NCBI GenBank assembly: GCA_903887005.1
Contig: CAISOH010000204.1
Span: 1 to 33,754 of the forward strand
Source of the DNA: an uncultured Bacteroidota bacterium
Lineage (GTDB): Bacteria; Bacteroidota; Bacteroidia; Chitinophagales; Chitinophagaceae
DNA: 33,754 nt
Direction: 5' to 3'
Positions 23,965 to 32,206 of the stretch are shown one piece after another. The stretch's first letter is position 1. Each line of letters begins with the position of its first letter. Made by a program: the position numbers and the translations under genes. The notes under the pieces are model-generated. The model saw nothing but the letters and a program-made list of their open reading frames with translations, searched no databases and was not told the DNA's origin.

Positions 23965-24533
23965 AGTTAGGGTTCATAGTGGAGGGCGCTACAGAAAAAA
24001 TCATACTCCAGCATTCAGATTTTTTTCGCTACCTGGACTCCCTGCATGTAGATTACATACCGGATGTAATTGATGCGGAAGGGAACGGAAATCTGCTCCC
24101 GCATAACATAAATGCTTACACAAAAATCTTAGAAGATAAAGGCGCCACGCATATTTTCATATTGACTGACCTGGACAAAGATGAATGTATCACCCATACA
24201 AAAGCAAGGATAGCCCCGCAAGCTCATCATATAGTAACCGTAAGTACAAAGACAATTGAAGCCTGGTTTCTTGCGGATACAGAGGTAATGGGTACTTTTT
24301 TGAAAGAACCGGGTTTTGTATATGATAATCCTGAAAATATCGCTGATCCATTTGAGGAAATAAGGTCAATCCGGATAGCAAAAACAGGAAGAGGATTTGG
24401 AAATAATAAACTGGTATTAGCCAGACAAATGGTTAACTGCCATTTCTCCATACAGAGAGCAGCCAGGCACCCTAATTGCAACAGCGTGAAATATTTCCTG
24501 AAAATGATTGAGAAAGTTTCGGGGAATAGGTGA
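23958..24533 (+). CDS. TOPRIM-like DUF4276-type protein, putative effector of the ATPase
   Basis: The 191-residue protein begins with IVEGATE (residues 7-13, Glu9 and Glu13) and has LTDLDKDE (69-76, Asp71 and Asp73). This is the acidic pattern of a TOPRIM metal site as seen in OLD-family nucleases and DUF4276 proteins. The KTIEAWFLAD segment (98-107) is also typical of the DUF4276 group. The C-terminal half has several Arg/Lys residues (RIAKTGRGFG, QRAARHP) suited to nucleic acid contact. Coupling to the upstream ATPase through an ATGGTGA overlap indicates a complex. A nuclease or toxin effector role is inferred from related ATPase/TOPRIM pairs and not shown by sequence alone. It ends the module; the next gene is convergent. 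Confidence 0.75.
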   Translation: MVKLGFIVEGATEKIILQHSDFFRYLDSLHVDYIPDVIDAEGNGNLLPHNINAYTKILEDKGATHIFILTDLDKDECITHTKARIAPQAHHIVTVSTKTIEAWFLADTEVMGTFLKEPGFVYDNPENIADPFEEIRSIRIAKTGRGFGNNKLVLARQMVNCHFSIQRAARHPNCNSVKYFLKMIEKVSGNR

Positions 24534-24614
24534 TTGTTTGATTGCGCCAAGTTCCAGAAAAAGGAGTTCGGCTACGACAGAAGTTTTTTCGCAAGCAGGA
24601 CGCTTTCGCATAAT

Positions 24615-25553
24615 CTATTCGCTTTTAAATTTAGCATTATTCTGTTTCCCATAAAACTTGTTCAGAAGGGTTTCATCCAAGTCTATAAAAATAACTGCAA
24701 TAAGCATTCCCAAAGCTCCCAACCCAAGGGATATAAATATCCAGGCAAAAGCATTGCCTGTTCTTGATTCAAATACGTCGTATTCAGGTGTGAATATGAT
24801 CATAGTTTCACTATTATCATAGTGAGGACTTTTTTTCACAGCAGCACTTATACCGTTTATTCTTTCCGAGGCGCCGTTAAGTCTTTCCAGGTAGGTAAAA
24901 TTAAATCGTTCGTTAGCCAAGTTTCGTTTACTATTAGTAATAAATTTATCCCACAACATATTTTTTTCATTTTCAGGAAGGTTTTTGTCTATCGGTTCAT
25001 CGTAATCCATACTTAGCCAATAGGAATACGCAGCCTCATGTTTCATTGTATCATTTGCTAAAATAGGCAGCGCAATTTTAACGTGATAACGCAGTGATTG
25101 GCTTCTCCCGATCACGTAATAATAGAAGTCCATGCCAGCATTAGGTGTGTCTATGTAATAATGGCTAAGTTTATAATATTTTGTTTTAGGTTCGCTTTTT
25201 ACAAGATTTATGTTTTCTAATTGGGTAAGAACGCCTGTCGTCCGATCCATATAAAATTGTGCAATCACCGCTGGCACTGCAATAGCAAACCATGTTAGTA
25301 AGAAAAATCCAAATCGTGTGTTATCTCGGTAATTCTTCTTGGGGAATAGCTTTATTTTGGGTCGAAGCCAGATCATTATTGGTATCCATGGCAAAACGAA
25401 AGGCCCCCAGAAGAATGTGACCATTTCATTGATAAAAATGTGATGTTTTATAACGATCAGCCAATTTAAAAAAGTATATCCACAAATAAAAGTAATTGCA
25501 ACCAGCAAAAAAGGTAAGTAAATAATCTTGAGTTTAAGTGGCAGCAATGTCAT
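24615..25553 (-). CDS. Membrane protein of unknown function
   Basis: From the ATG at 25553 the product is 312 residues. The frame remains open to an ATG at 25607 (330 residues), but an exact TACCTTTG promoter box lies between the two, favouring the inner start. It has three hydrophobic segments in the first 110 residues and one near the C-terminus (AWIFISLGLGALGMLIAVIF). Between them is a soluble region of about 150 residues rich in Tyr, Asp and Asn, with YYKLSHYYID and NFTYLERLN motifs. The pattern reminds me of the N-terminal part of some Bacteroidota rhomboid-family proteins, but no rhomboid catalytic Ser/His motif is present. The function is therefore unknown. It is convergent with the ATPase/TOPRIM module, with 81 bp between them. 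Confidence 0.7.
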   Translation of the reverse strand: MTLLPLKLKIIYLPFLLVAITFICGYTFLNWLIVIKHHIFINEMVTFFWGPFVLPWIPIMIWLRPKIKLFPKKNYRDNTRFGFFLLTWFAIAVPAVIAQFYMDRTTGVLTQLENINLVKSEPKTKYYKLSHYYIDTPNAGMDFYYYVIGRSQSLRYHVKIALPILANDTMKHEAAYSYWLSMDYDEPIDKNLPENEKNMLWDKFITNSKRNLANERFNFTYLERLNGASERINGISAAVKKSPHYDNSETMIIFTPEYDVFESRTGNAFAWIFISLGLGALGMLIAVIFIDLDETLLNKFYGKQNNAKFKSE

Positions 25554-25560
25554 GCAAAAG

Positions 25561-25568
25561 CAAAGGTA
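25561..25568 (-). promoter_or_regulatory. -7 promoter box that sets the start of the membrane protein gene
   Basis: The minus strand reads TACCTTTG, an exact box, 7 nt before the ATG at 25553. A TTTTG occurs about 14 nt further upstream. Transcription would begin at or just before the start codon, giving a leaderless or nearly leaderless mRNA. Confidence 0.5.
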
Positions 25569-25773
25569 TTTTATTGAAAATACAAAAGTATTTAAAACTG
25601 AGTTCATTATTCATAGCTGGAAAAATGTGAAGTATAACGTTTTACTGGTTCGATAGCTGAAGAGGACAAACTTATTGCACTCGAACTGCTTACAATTGAA
25701 AATGAATTACTTGTAATTGGGCAAGAAACGCATGAAACAACAAAATCCGTTCGTAAAGCGGCATTTACTCGTT

Positions 25774-25803
25774 GTTCGCGATGTTCCAAAGGGCATCGCG
25801 AAC
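25774..25803. repeat. Palindromic hairpin with 10-bp perfect arms
   Basis: GTTCGCGATG and CATCGCGAAC flank the 10-base loop TTCCAAAGGG. There is no T-run, so it is unlikely to be an intrinsic terminator. The style is that of the REP-like palindromes elsewhere in the window. Confidence 0.7.
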
Positions 25804-25915
25804 TGCAAACATAACCCGTTCTCCGAACGTCTTCGTTTTGCCTGAGCTAAATTAGCCGGAGATCAGAGCGGGGGCATATGCTCTTTAATAAAATACTAAT
25901 CGGGAAGTTCCGTCA

Positions 25916-25951
25916 TTGGCGAGTCTCCGCCTTTTCTGCGGGACTCGCCAA
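25916..25951. repeat. Palindromic hairpin, 14-bp arms with one bulge
   Basis: TTGGCGAGTCTCCGC pairs with GCGGGACTCGCCAA around a CTTTTCT loop; one base bulges. It stands alone in gene-free DNA with no T-run after it. Confidence 0.7.
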
Positions 25952-26380
25952 CATCAGGGTACTGAAATTTAGGCTACCATAGATTGCTTATTGCCTTGCT
26001 ATGATTGTGGGGTGGGTCCAGGCTTATGATCTTGATTTAGCTGATTGCGGATGTGCAGGGATTTCTTATTTTGTTACACTAAAATCGCAATACAGATTTT
26101 GTAACAGTTTTTACCTGTTGGTACGCCCCTGTGCTGGCGTTTGCCGCAATGATTGTACAAATGGGATAAAATCAGCCTTGAAAGAAGGATGTTTTTTAGT
26201 TGTTTATCAAACTCAGTATTTTTATTTTGCGGCATTGCATCTAAACAAGAAATTGTATATTTGAACCATATTCAATAAAAATAAATTATCCAAAATATTT
26301 GGAAATGTCAATAATAATGTTTATATTTCCGGTGAAATTAGAATATAATTACGAATATTTAAAATATTACAAAATGTCAG

Positions 26381-26428
26381 AGCGCAAGGAATGCGCTAGA
26401 AATGAGCAACAAAGCGCAAAGAATGCGC
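26381..26428. repeat. Two copies of AGCGCAA(G/A)GAATGCGC
   Basis: The 16-bp motif, itself a small dyad (GCGCA...TGCGC), occurs at 26381-26396 and 26413-26428, 32 bp apart. Two half-motifs TGCGCAAAA follow at 26479-26487 and 26518-26526. The purpose is unknown. A protein-binding array or a relic of a repeat family is possible. Confidence 0.6.
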
Positions 26429-26621
26429 AATAATTTGAGCACAAAATTTAACTAACTAATTGATTTTCAATATAAAACTGCGCAAAAACCCAAAAAATAA
26501 AAAAATCCAACTAGAATTGCGCAAAAGAATTTGTTTGTTAATTTATTATAATATTATTCGTAACAAACAAGAGATAAATTAGTGACTTTTGCAGCTATAG
26601 CCAAATAGATAATTTATCAGG

Positions 26622-26672
26622 ATGAGTAAACAATTTGCTACGTACAAGCCCTTTGAAAATGAAAGTTTATAA
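26622..26672 (+). CDS. Possible 16-residue leader or remnant peptide
   Basis: An ATG preceded by CAGG opens a frame for MSKQFATYKPFENESL and then a TAA. A near-match -7 box (GACTTTTG, 26584-26591) lies 30 bp upstream. The peptide resembles a normal protein N-terminus more than random sequence. It may be the start of a gene whose remainder was lost next to the repeat at 26830-26887. Support is weak. Confidence 0.2.
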   Translation: MSKQFATYKPFENESL

Positions 26673-26829
26673 GGAATAAATGCATCCAGTGCTCACGCTA
26701 AATATAGATTCTTTCGCTAAATCATTGCCCCGCCAACTAGGGCTTCCCCTTAATAGCTATCCCCCAAAGTTCAGCGCAGAGCTTTTTTTGGCATGCGGAC
26801 CATTTCGCCAAAAATCGCCTTTCTTTTTG

Positions 26830-26887
26830 TTACTTTTTCGGCGCCTGTCCCGATTTTTTCTTCGGGAGCGAAGCAAAGAAAAAGTAA
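26830..26887. repeat. Nested inverted repeat
   Basis: Outer arms TTACTTTTTC (26830-26839) and GAAAAAGTAA (26878-26887) enclose an inner hairpin TCCCGA...TCGGGA (26848-26867). The GGCGCCTGTCCCGATTTTT segment nearly matches one inside the palindromic element at 18751-18769, linking both to one repeat family. It is an intergenic element, and the frame running through it is not a gene. Confidence 0.7.
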
Positions 26888-26988
26888 GATAATATAGGGC
26901 AGAGATTACTAAACTTTAATTTTTTTATAAACGAAAATTTGAATTACACCTCGCTTTTTTAGCGGGAAGGGATTGGATTTGGAATTCT

Positions 26989-26996
26989 TACCTTTG
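26989..26996 (+). promoter_or_regulatory. -7 promoter box for the small membrane protein gene
   Basis: TACCTTTG is an exact box, 6 nt before the ATG at 27003, with a TTGG about 13 nt upstream of it. It implies a leaderless or nearly leaderless transcript, as for the gene starting at 25553, and it excludes the TTG start at 26973. Confidence 0.5.
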
Positions 26997-27002
26997 CGCC
27001 TT

Positions 27003-27617
27003 ATGGTATATGATTTACTGCTGGAGGAAGAGAAAGTAAAACCACAGCAGGTTACGGCTTTGCATTTAATCTGCGCATTTGCTTTTATTGGTGCGGGGGC
27101 TATTATATTCAGGTATAATTTTGTTATTACGATGTGGGGGCTGGCCTTGCTGATCGCGGGAATTATGCTGTTGGGAGTCATTTTGTTTAAAAACAAATGG
27201 GTAATCAGTAAAAAGACAAACCCGGTCTTGCGAATTGCAGAGCTGTTGGTGGCATTGTGGATCGCTGTTTATTCTCTGATGCAGCAATGGAAGTTCCCGG
27301 TGGGGATATTCGGGGTACTGAGCGCGGCGATATTGTTTGCATTGTATTGGGAACGGAGCGCCAACAAGTCGCAATCTATATATATTGATGATGAAGGAGT
27401 AAAATTACCGGTAACTTCGCGCAGACGTTTTATTCCATGGACGGGAATAGAGCAGGTGGTGCTGCGGTTCGGGACGCTATCCATTGATTGCGTGGATAAT
27501 CGCTTGTTTCAGTGGAACATCGCCAACCCGGAATTTGACAATGAGATATTTGAAGCTTATTGTCTGGCCAAGGTGGAGGAGAACAGGAGTAAGAGAAGGA
27601 ATGAGGAGGAATGGTAG
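27003..27617 (+). CDS. Small integral membrane protein, unknown function
   Basis: The 204-residue product has four hydrophobic segments at about residues 18-36, 40-60, 72-90 and 96-112, arranged as two hairpins. A C-terminal domain of about 85 residues follows (SIYIDDEGVKLP, RRFIPWTGIEQVVLRFGTLSI). This is the pattern of a PH-like membrane-protein domain in which the W-x-x-I/V strand follows a short basic linker. The tail is highly charged (KRRNEEEW). I do not recognise a specific family. The start is set by the promoter box directly upstream. It is followed by a GGAATT-rich inverted repeat and then the radical SAM gene on the same strand, 128 bp away. Confidence 0.75.
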   Translation: MVYDLLLEEEKVKPQQVTALHLICAFAFIGAGAIIFRYNFVITMWGLALLIAGIMLLGVILFKNKWVISKKTNPVLRIAELLVALWIAVYSLMQQWKFPVGIFGVLSAAILFALYWERSANKSQSIYIDDEGVKLPVTSRRRFIPWTGIEQVVLRFGTLSIDCVDNRLFQWNIANPEFDNEIFEAYCLAKVEENRSKRRNEEEW

Positions 27618-27623
27618 AAACGT

Positions 27624-27735
27624 GGAATTGGGAATTTGGGATTAGGAATTGGGATTGTTTTGAAAGAAAAAATATTGCCATAAGGAATTGTGTTATTTAA
27701 TCCAAATTCCAAATTACCAATTCCAAATTCCAATT
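27624..27735. repeat. GGAATT/AATTCC imperfect inverted repeat
   Basis: The left arm (27624-27656) is built from GGAATTGGGAATTTGGGATT-like units. The right arm (27699-27735) is their complement type, AATCCAAATTCCAAATTACC and similar. Together they could form a long imperfect hairpin between two plus-strand genes. A related array lies behind the radical SAM gene at 29073-29124. Confidence 0.7.
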
Positions 27736-27745
27736 AAAAATAAAA

Positions 27746-29038
27746 ATGCAAATGAAAAATCCGTATTTAATGTACTCTGATGGACAGGGTGGAATATTTG
27801 AAGATATGTCTCTATATAGTGTGGGGCGTACCGGATGGGATGCTTTACCTGTGCCCGAAGAAGAGTGGATAGAGTTGCCCGATGGCGGTAATTTGTATGA
27901 ATTGCCTGGACGTAAGGGTATTGGCATTGATGTGGAGACGGGCGAAATGCGCTTATGCGACAAGGGCTGGGCGGTTGCCGCTTTTATACCACCTGCACAT
28001 ACCGGACTGTACCTTGCCGCCTATGAAACACTGGAGGATGCTCCTACCCTGCCCCTGTTTTGCTACACGGCAGCTGGCTGGCTCAATGATAAATTTTATG
28101 TTCCGGCGGTGCGCATAGAGCGCGATATACGGCAGGAGTGCAGCGGCTATGATGAGGAGAAAATAAAACAAGGCGTGGAGGTGCTTACCCATGCTTATCC
28201 GCATAACAGATTGGTGAAACACCTCGCGGAAAATTGCGCGCTTGAATATAATTGCCCTGCCGCAAGGAATTATTTCCTCGGCAGGTGGGAATGCCCTATA
28301 CCTACCTCACCGGCATGTAATGCTAATTGCATTGGCTGCATCTCATTTCAGCCGGAGGACGAGACAATAGTTTCCCCGCAGGACAGATTGCAGTTCATGC
28401 CCACTGCTGCGGAAATAGTGGAGTTTACCGTGCCACACCTGGAAACCGCCGAATACCCGATTGTCAGCTTCGGGCAGGGATGCGAGGGCGAGCCGCTGCT
28501 GATGTGGGAAACCATCTGTGAGTCAATTACAGAGATACGCAAGCATACACAGAAAGGCTGCATTAACATAAACACCAATGGCAGCAAACCGGATGCCGTC
28601 GAAAAGATGATGCAGGCAGGGCTCAACAGCATACGCGTGAGCCTGAACTCTGCGCGTGCTGATTTATATACCAAGTATTACCGCCCCAATAATTACCAGT
28701 TTGAGGACATAGTGGAAAGCCTGCGTGTGGTAAGAAAGTATGATGGCTGGGCTTCTATCAACTACTTTGTTTTCCCCGGTATGACGGACTGCATAGAAGA
28801 ATTTGAAGCGTTATGTGAACTGATTAGCACAACAGGCCTGAACATGATACAATGGCGCAGTTTCAACATAGATCCCGACTGGTACCTTGGCAAAATGGGA
28901 GTGACTGAAACGGGTGATTTCTTAGGAATAAAACAAATGATGGATCTGATACATGAACAGTTCCCTGACGTAAAGTTCGGATACTTTAACCCGCCAATTG
29001 AACGGATGAAAAACTTTGATGTGGACTTTGCGCATTGA
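27746..29038 (+). CDS. Radical SAM enzyme
   Basis: The 430-residue protein has the radical SAM iron-sulfur motif CNANCIGC, with Cys191, Cys195 and Cys198 in CX3CX2C spacing. Later strands are typical of the partial TIM barrel: GQGCEGEPLL (the GGE-like SAM contact), ININTNGSKPDAV, GLNSIRVSLNSA and SINYFVFPGMTD. About 180 residues precede the cluster motif, an N-terminal extension with GDGQGG-like and GRKGIGIDVETG segments of unknown role. There is no extra C-terminal cluster-binding SPASM cysteine set. It would act in the cytoplasm on an unknown substrate. Start is ATG 27746; ATG 27752 is equally possible. Both flanks carry GGAATT-type repeats. Confidence 0.85.
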   Translation: MQMKNPYLMYSDGQGGIFEDMSLYSVGRTGWDALPVPEEEWIELPDGGNLYELPGRKGIGIDVETGEMRLCDKGWAVAAFIPPAHTGLYLAAYETLEDAPTLPLFCYTAAGWLNDKFYVPAVRIERDIRQECSGYDEEKIKQGVEVLTHAYPHNRLVKHLAENCALEYNCPAARNYFLGRWECPIPTSPACNANCIGCISFQPEDETIVSPQDRLQFMPTAAEIVEFTVPHLETAEYPIVSFGQGCEGEPLLMWETICESITEIRKHTQKGCININTNGSKPDAVEKMMQAGLNSIRVSLNSARADLYTKYYRPNNYQFEDIVESLRVVRKYDGWASINYFVFPGMTDCIEEFEALCELISTTGLNMIQWRSFNIDPDWYLGKMGVTETGDFLGIKQMMDLIHEQFPDVKFGYFNPPIERMKNFDVDFAH

Positions 29039-29072
29039 GGGGCTAATTGGTTAAAGAGTTGTTTTACTAAAC

Positions 29073-29124
29073 AATCCCAATTCCCAATTCCTAATTCCCA
29101 ATTCCTAACTCCCAACTCCTAATT
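29073..29124. repeat. AATTCCCAATTCCT-type tandem array
   Basis: Units CCCAATT, CCTAATT and CCCAACT repeat in tandem between the convergent radical SAM and peptidase genes. The array extends into the peptidase gene, whose TAG stop (29119-29121) is part of a CCTAATT unit. The sequence type is the same as in the right arm at 27699-27735. Confidence 0.75.
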
Positions 29125-32103
29125 CACGGCACTCTTTATCAATCTGGACGGTGTTTTCAGCCAGTTGATGTTTTGTAACTGGAAGGTAAAGGATATGCTC
29201 CTGGTGTATAGATTTTTTCTGCCGTAGGTATTGGTAAGGTAGTTCTGGAAATCACTGCTCATGATGAGCGGAAAGTAAACGCTTACTATATCTTTCGACA
29301 GCCAGACTTCCACGCCGCCATCATAGAGTAAGGTAGTACTACTGGAATTAGTAAAGCTGGGAGTGGCATTGGGTATAAGGCCTGCGTCAAAAAATAAGCG
29401 TATGGGCCATTTTCCCAATGGGAGGTCTGTTTTAAGGTTGATGGTCGCCATCCAGTTATCACTCCTGTCCACATTGTTGCAGGTGGGTATTTTGAACCCG
29501 CCTTCCTGTATGGAGATTTGCTGCGCCGAAAGTCCGTTTTGCGCGTTTCTGCCACGGTAGGTACCGTCATATAAGTAATCGTCGGGGCCGGTAAAACTGG
29601 TGTTCAGCTCATACCTTGATGTTATTGCAGGGTCGTTATTTACCGGAAAGTATTTACCAAGATAGCCTCTTACGTAAAGCGACTTGTTTTTTACATTATA
29701 GTCTATACGCACATTGCCTTCCGCATTTATTTTGGCGAAACCACTGCCCGCCTGGCCTTCAAGGGTATAATCAAACGGATTGTAGTGGCGGTTGTTTTTG
29801 TGCTGGAAACGGAGCAGGCCATACATTTTTTGCTGCGAGGTCAATGTTGGCTTGCTCAGGCTGTCTGTACCGAAGTTAATGTTATGCTCCATGATGCTAT
29901 AACCTTTGATCATCAATGTGCGGGTAACCGGGCTTAACGCATCATGCTCATTAAAGGTAAAAGTTAAAGAAGGCGCTACTTTGGCATACGACGCGAAAAG
30001 AGGTGCGGCGACGTTTGTGGAAGTCTCATTATCATGAAAGGCCTTGCCGTCTGCCTGCAGCATGATTTCTTTAAACAGGTTTTCGGGATACCATAAATAT
30101 CCTATGGAACCTGTGCCCACCATACTTTTTGTGCCAAATGAATACATAGGCGCAATTGCAAACCGGAACCGGTTTTCGGGTACTGTGACGTTGTGAAACA
30201 ATAAACCAAGTTCCACCCCATCGTATTGGTTATTGCCCCATGAAGGAGATATGAATACGTTTTCTTTAGAAGAGATATTCAACCCTAAAAACGGCCTTGC
30301 CTTTACTCCGAAAGTGTGAAACAACGCATTTCTCCTGTAAACATCATTTGAAGATTTCCCATCGGGGATATCATCGTCAACAGACAGTTTGTTCCACTCT
30401 GTTCCGGGCAGTGTGATGGTGGTGGTCTTATCAAAAGGCTTTGTCCATGCACTGGCGGTAATGCTGTCTTTGTAATAAGCATCAATCAGCACCGGAGAAG
30501 ATACGCCTGTATTATTACGAATGGTTACATCGGTATTGCTGCCATTTACCCTGGCCTTTATTATTTTGAAATCTATCTTTTTATCTGTAGTCAGCGCCGT
30601 ATCAAAGAACCAGTCAATGGGTTTTGAAGTATGCCTTTGCATACATGCACGGAAGTCTTCGGGATATGGATGGTGGTAATGCCAGGTATTATAATAGTCA
30701 TGCATACCCGCTTCAAAATCTGCATCTCCCATATATTTCTCCAGCCATTTCAGCATCAGTGCAGTTTTGTAATAAACATCAATGCCGTAGTTCATCTTTG
30801 TGAAATTTGATGAAGTCTGGTCGATCGCCTGGTCGTCATGGATTGCAGCATTTTCATAATAGAGCAGGCTTTCATCCAGTGTCACCTTTTTCACATGAGA
30901 TGTATCATGCTCCAGGGCTTTGCTTGTTTTCTTCTCATAAAAGGTATTGATGCCCTCATCCATCCAGGCATGGTCGCGTTCGTTGCTTCCCAGCAAGCCG
31001 TAAAACCAGTTATGCCCTGCTTCATGCACTATTACTGTTTGTAAACTGTTATTCGAGGTTTTGTCAATGACAGTAATGGTAGGATATTCCATTCCGCCAC
31101 CGGCGCGCATATCACCCAAAACCGCTTTTATTGTTTTGTAAGGATAAGGCCCTACCCACTTGCCATAATACCTGACCGTTTCTTTCAGGTATTCATTTGC
31201 CTTAACCCATTTTTTCTGAGAGGCCTTGTTGAAAGCCGACCATGTAGTAACCAACTGTCCATTACCAGGAGAGTAAACGGTATCCTTCCGCACAATCCAT
31301 GATTTATCTGCAAACCAGGCAAAGTCGTGTATATTATCCTCATGGTAGTGTACCGTTTTCATTTCTGCGGAGCTTGCAGGCGTACCTTTATCAGCAACAG
31401 TATCATTTGGCAAGGGCAGTTTTGATAACTCATCCAGGGCCTTCTCTTCTTTTTCGTCCATACAATTGCCTGTGGCCATCAGCACATAGTTAGACGGGAG
31501 CGTAATATTAACGTCATAGGAGCCATATTCACTGTAAAACTCTCCCTGGTCGAGGTAAGAAATCGGGTGCCAGCCCTTACTGTCATATACTGCCGGTTTC
31601 GGGAACCACTGTGAAATATAGTAAGCCTGCCCGGTATGCCCCATGCGTGAAAACACCTTGGGTATCTTTACCCTGAAAGGCGTGGCTATTTTAATGGACT
31701 GGCCGGGCAATAAAGGATTTAACAGGTCTATACGTGCAATATCGGGCGTATTTTCAGCGCTGTAATGATCCACGCTCCGTCCGTCAATAGTAAACTGCAG
31801 GCTATCAATATAACCCCTGTCCTTTGCCTTGGCGTAATAAAATGCACTGCTGCCATTGATGTCCATTTGCCGCGCCATTGGGGTATGGTCATTTTTATAG
31901 GCGTTTGGCCATAAATGAATGTAGATATACTTAAGCGTATCGGGGGAATTGTTGGTGTAGGTCAGCTCTTCAAAAGCATACAGAAAATGGTCTTTATCAT
32001 TCAACTGCACGTCTATTTTCGTATCCACGCGCTGCTGCCATTTGGGCTGGGCTATTGAAGTAAAAGCTATAAATAAAGAAATAAAGAAAATAAGATGCTT
32101 CAT
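29119..32103 (-). CDS. Secreted M1-family metallopeptidase with a barrel-like C-terminal half
   Basis: The 994-residue protein has a signal peptide (1-18, ending SIAQ) and an M1-type N-terminal beta domain. Its catalytic domain has GGMEYPT as the exopeptidase-motif equivalent of GAMEN. The zinc site is HEAGH (His360, Glu361, His364), with 18 residues to the third ligand Glu383 in WMDEG. A Tyr-rich YGIDVYYKTALML region fits the rest of the site. After about residue 590 the protein changes to many amphipathic beta strands, such as GVELGLLFHN, GTGSIGYLWYP, LFFDAGLIP and RSISFTFQLQNINW. These look like an outer-membrane barrel. If so, the peptidase would be anchored in the outer membrane. It is convergent with the radical SAM gene. 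The upstream TATTTTCG lies 4 nt before the ATG and is a weak -7 box. Confidence 0.85.
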   Translation of the reverse strand: MKHLIFFISLFIAFTSIAQPKWQQRVDTKIDVQLNDKDHFLYAFEELTYTNNSPDTLKYIYIHLWPNAYKNDHTPMARQMDINGSSAFYYAKAKDRGYIDSLQFTIDGRSVDHYSAENTPDIARIDLLNPLLPGQSIKIATPFRVKIPKVFSRMGHTGQAYYISQWFPKPAVYDSKGWHPISYLDQGEFYSEYGSYDVNITLPSNYVLMATGNCMDEKEEKALDELSKLPLPNDTVADKGTPASSAEMKTVHYHEDNIHDFAWFADKSWIVRKDTVYSPGNGQLVTTWSAFNKASQKKWVKANEYLKETVRYYGKWVGPYPYKTIKAVLGDMRAGGGMEYPTITVIDKTSNNSLQTVIVHEAGHNWFYGLLGSNERDHAWMDEGINTFYEKKTSKALEHDTSHVKKVTLDESLLYYENAAIHDDQAIDQTSSNFTKMNYGIDVYYKTALMLKWLEKYMGDADFEAGMHDYYNTWHYHHPYPEDFRACMQRHTSKPIDWFFDTALTTDKKIDFKIIKARVNGSNTDVTIRNNTGVSSPVLIDAYYKDSITASAWTKPFDKTTTITLPGTEWNKLSVDDDIPDGKSSNDVYRRNALFHTFGVKARPFLGLNISSKENVFISPSWGNNQYDGVELGLLFHNVTVPENRFRFAIAPMYSFGTKSMVGTGSIGYLWYPENLFKEIMLQADGKAFHDNETSTNVAAPLFASYAKVAPSLTFTFNEHDALSPVTRTLMIKGYSIMEHNINFGTDSLSKPTLTSQQKMYGLLRFQHKNNRHYNPFDYTLEGQAGSGFAKINAEGNVRIDYNVKNKSLYVRGYLGKYFPVNNDPAITSRYELNTSFTGPDDYLYDGTYRGRNAQNGLSAQQISIQEGGFKIPTCNNVDRSDNWMATINLKTDLPLGKWPIRLFFDAGLIPNATPSFTNSSSTTLLYDGGVEVWLSKDIVSVYFPLIMSSDFQNYLTNTYGRKNLYTRSISFTFQLQNINWLKTPSRLIKSAVN

Positions 32104-32206
32104 GCTGCGAAAATAGTCAAAAGAAATAAGTGCAAAAGGAGAGTTTTGGACTTATGCTATATAAACTGATTTCGTGAGGATTTATTGTACAGGGCATGTG
32201 GAATTC

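Larger units (their letters stand above)
25608..27002. other. 1.4-kb stretch without a convincing gene
   Basis: Open frames here (for example 26001-26264 and 26680-26892) have random-like or repeat-derived composition and no motif. The interval holds several hairpins and short repeats listed separately. A start-less open frame of 58 codons on the plus strand at 25638-25811 has a Glu/Lys/Leu-rich, protein-like composition and ends in a CSRC motif. It could be a gene relic. Confidence 0.55.

Noticed and set aside
26001-26264. 87-codon open frame on the plus strand
   Set aside because: Random-like composition, many Cys, no motif and no ribosome or promoter signal suited to its start.
26680-26892. 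70-codon open frame on the plus strand
   Set aside because: Its second half is the translated inverted repeat at 26830-26887 (Phe/Leu/Arg-rich run), a typical false gene in repeat DNA.
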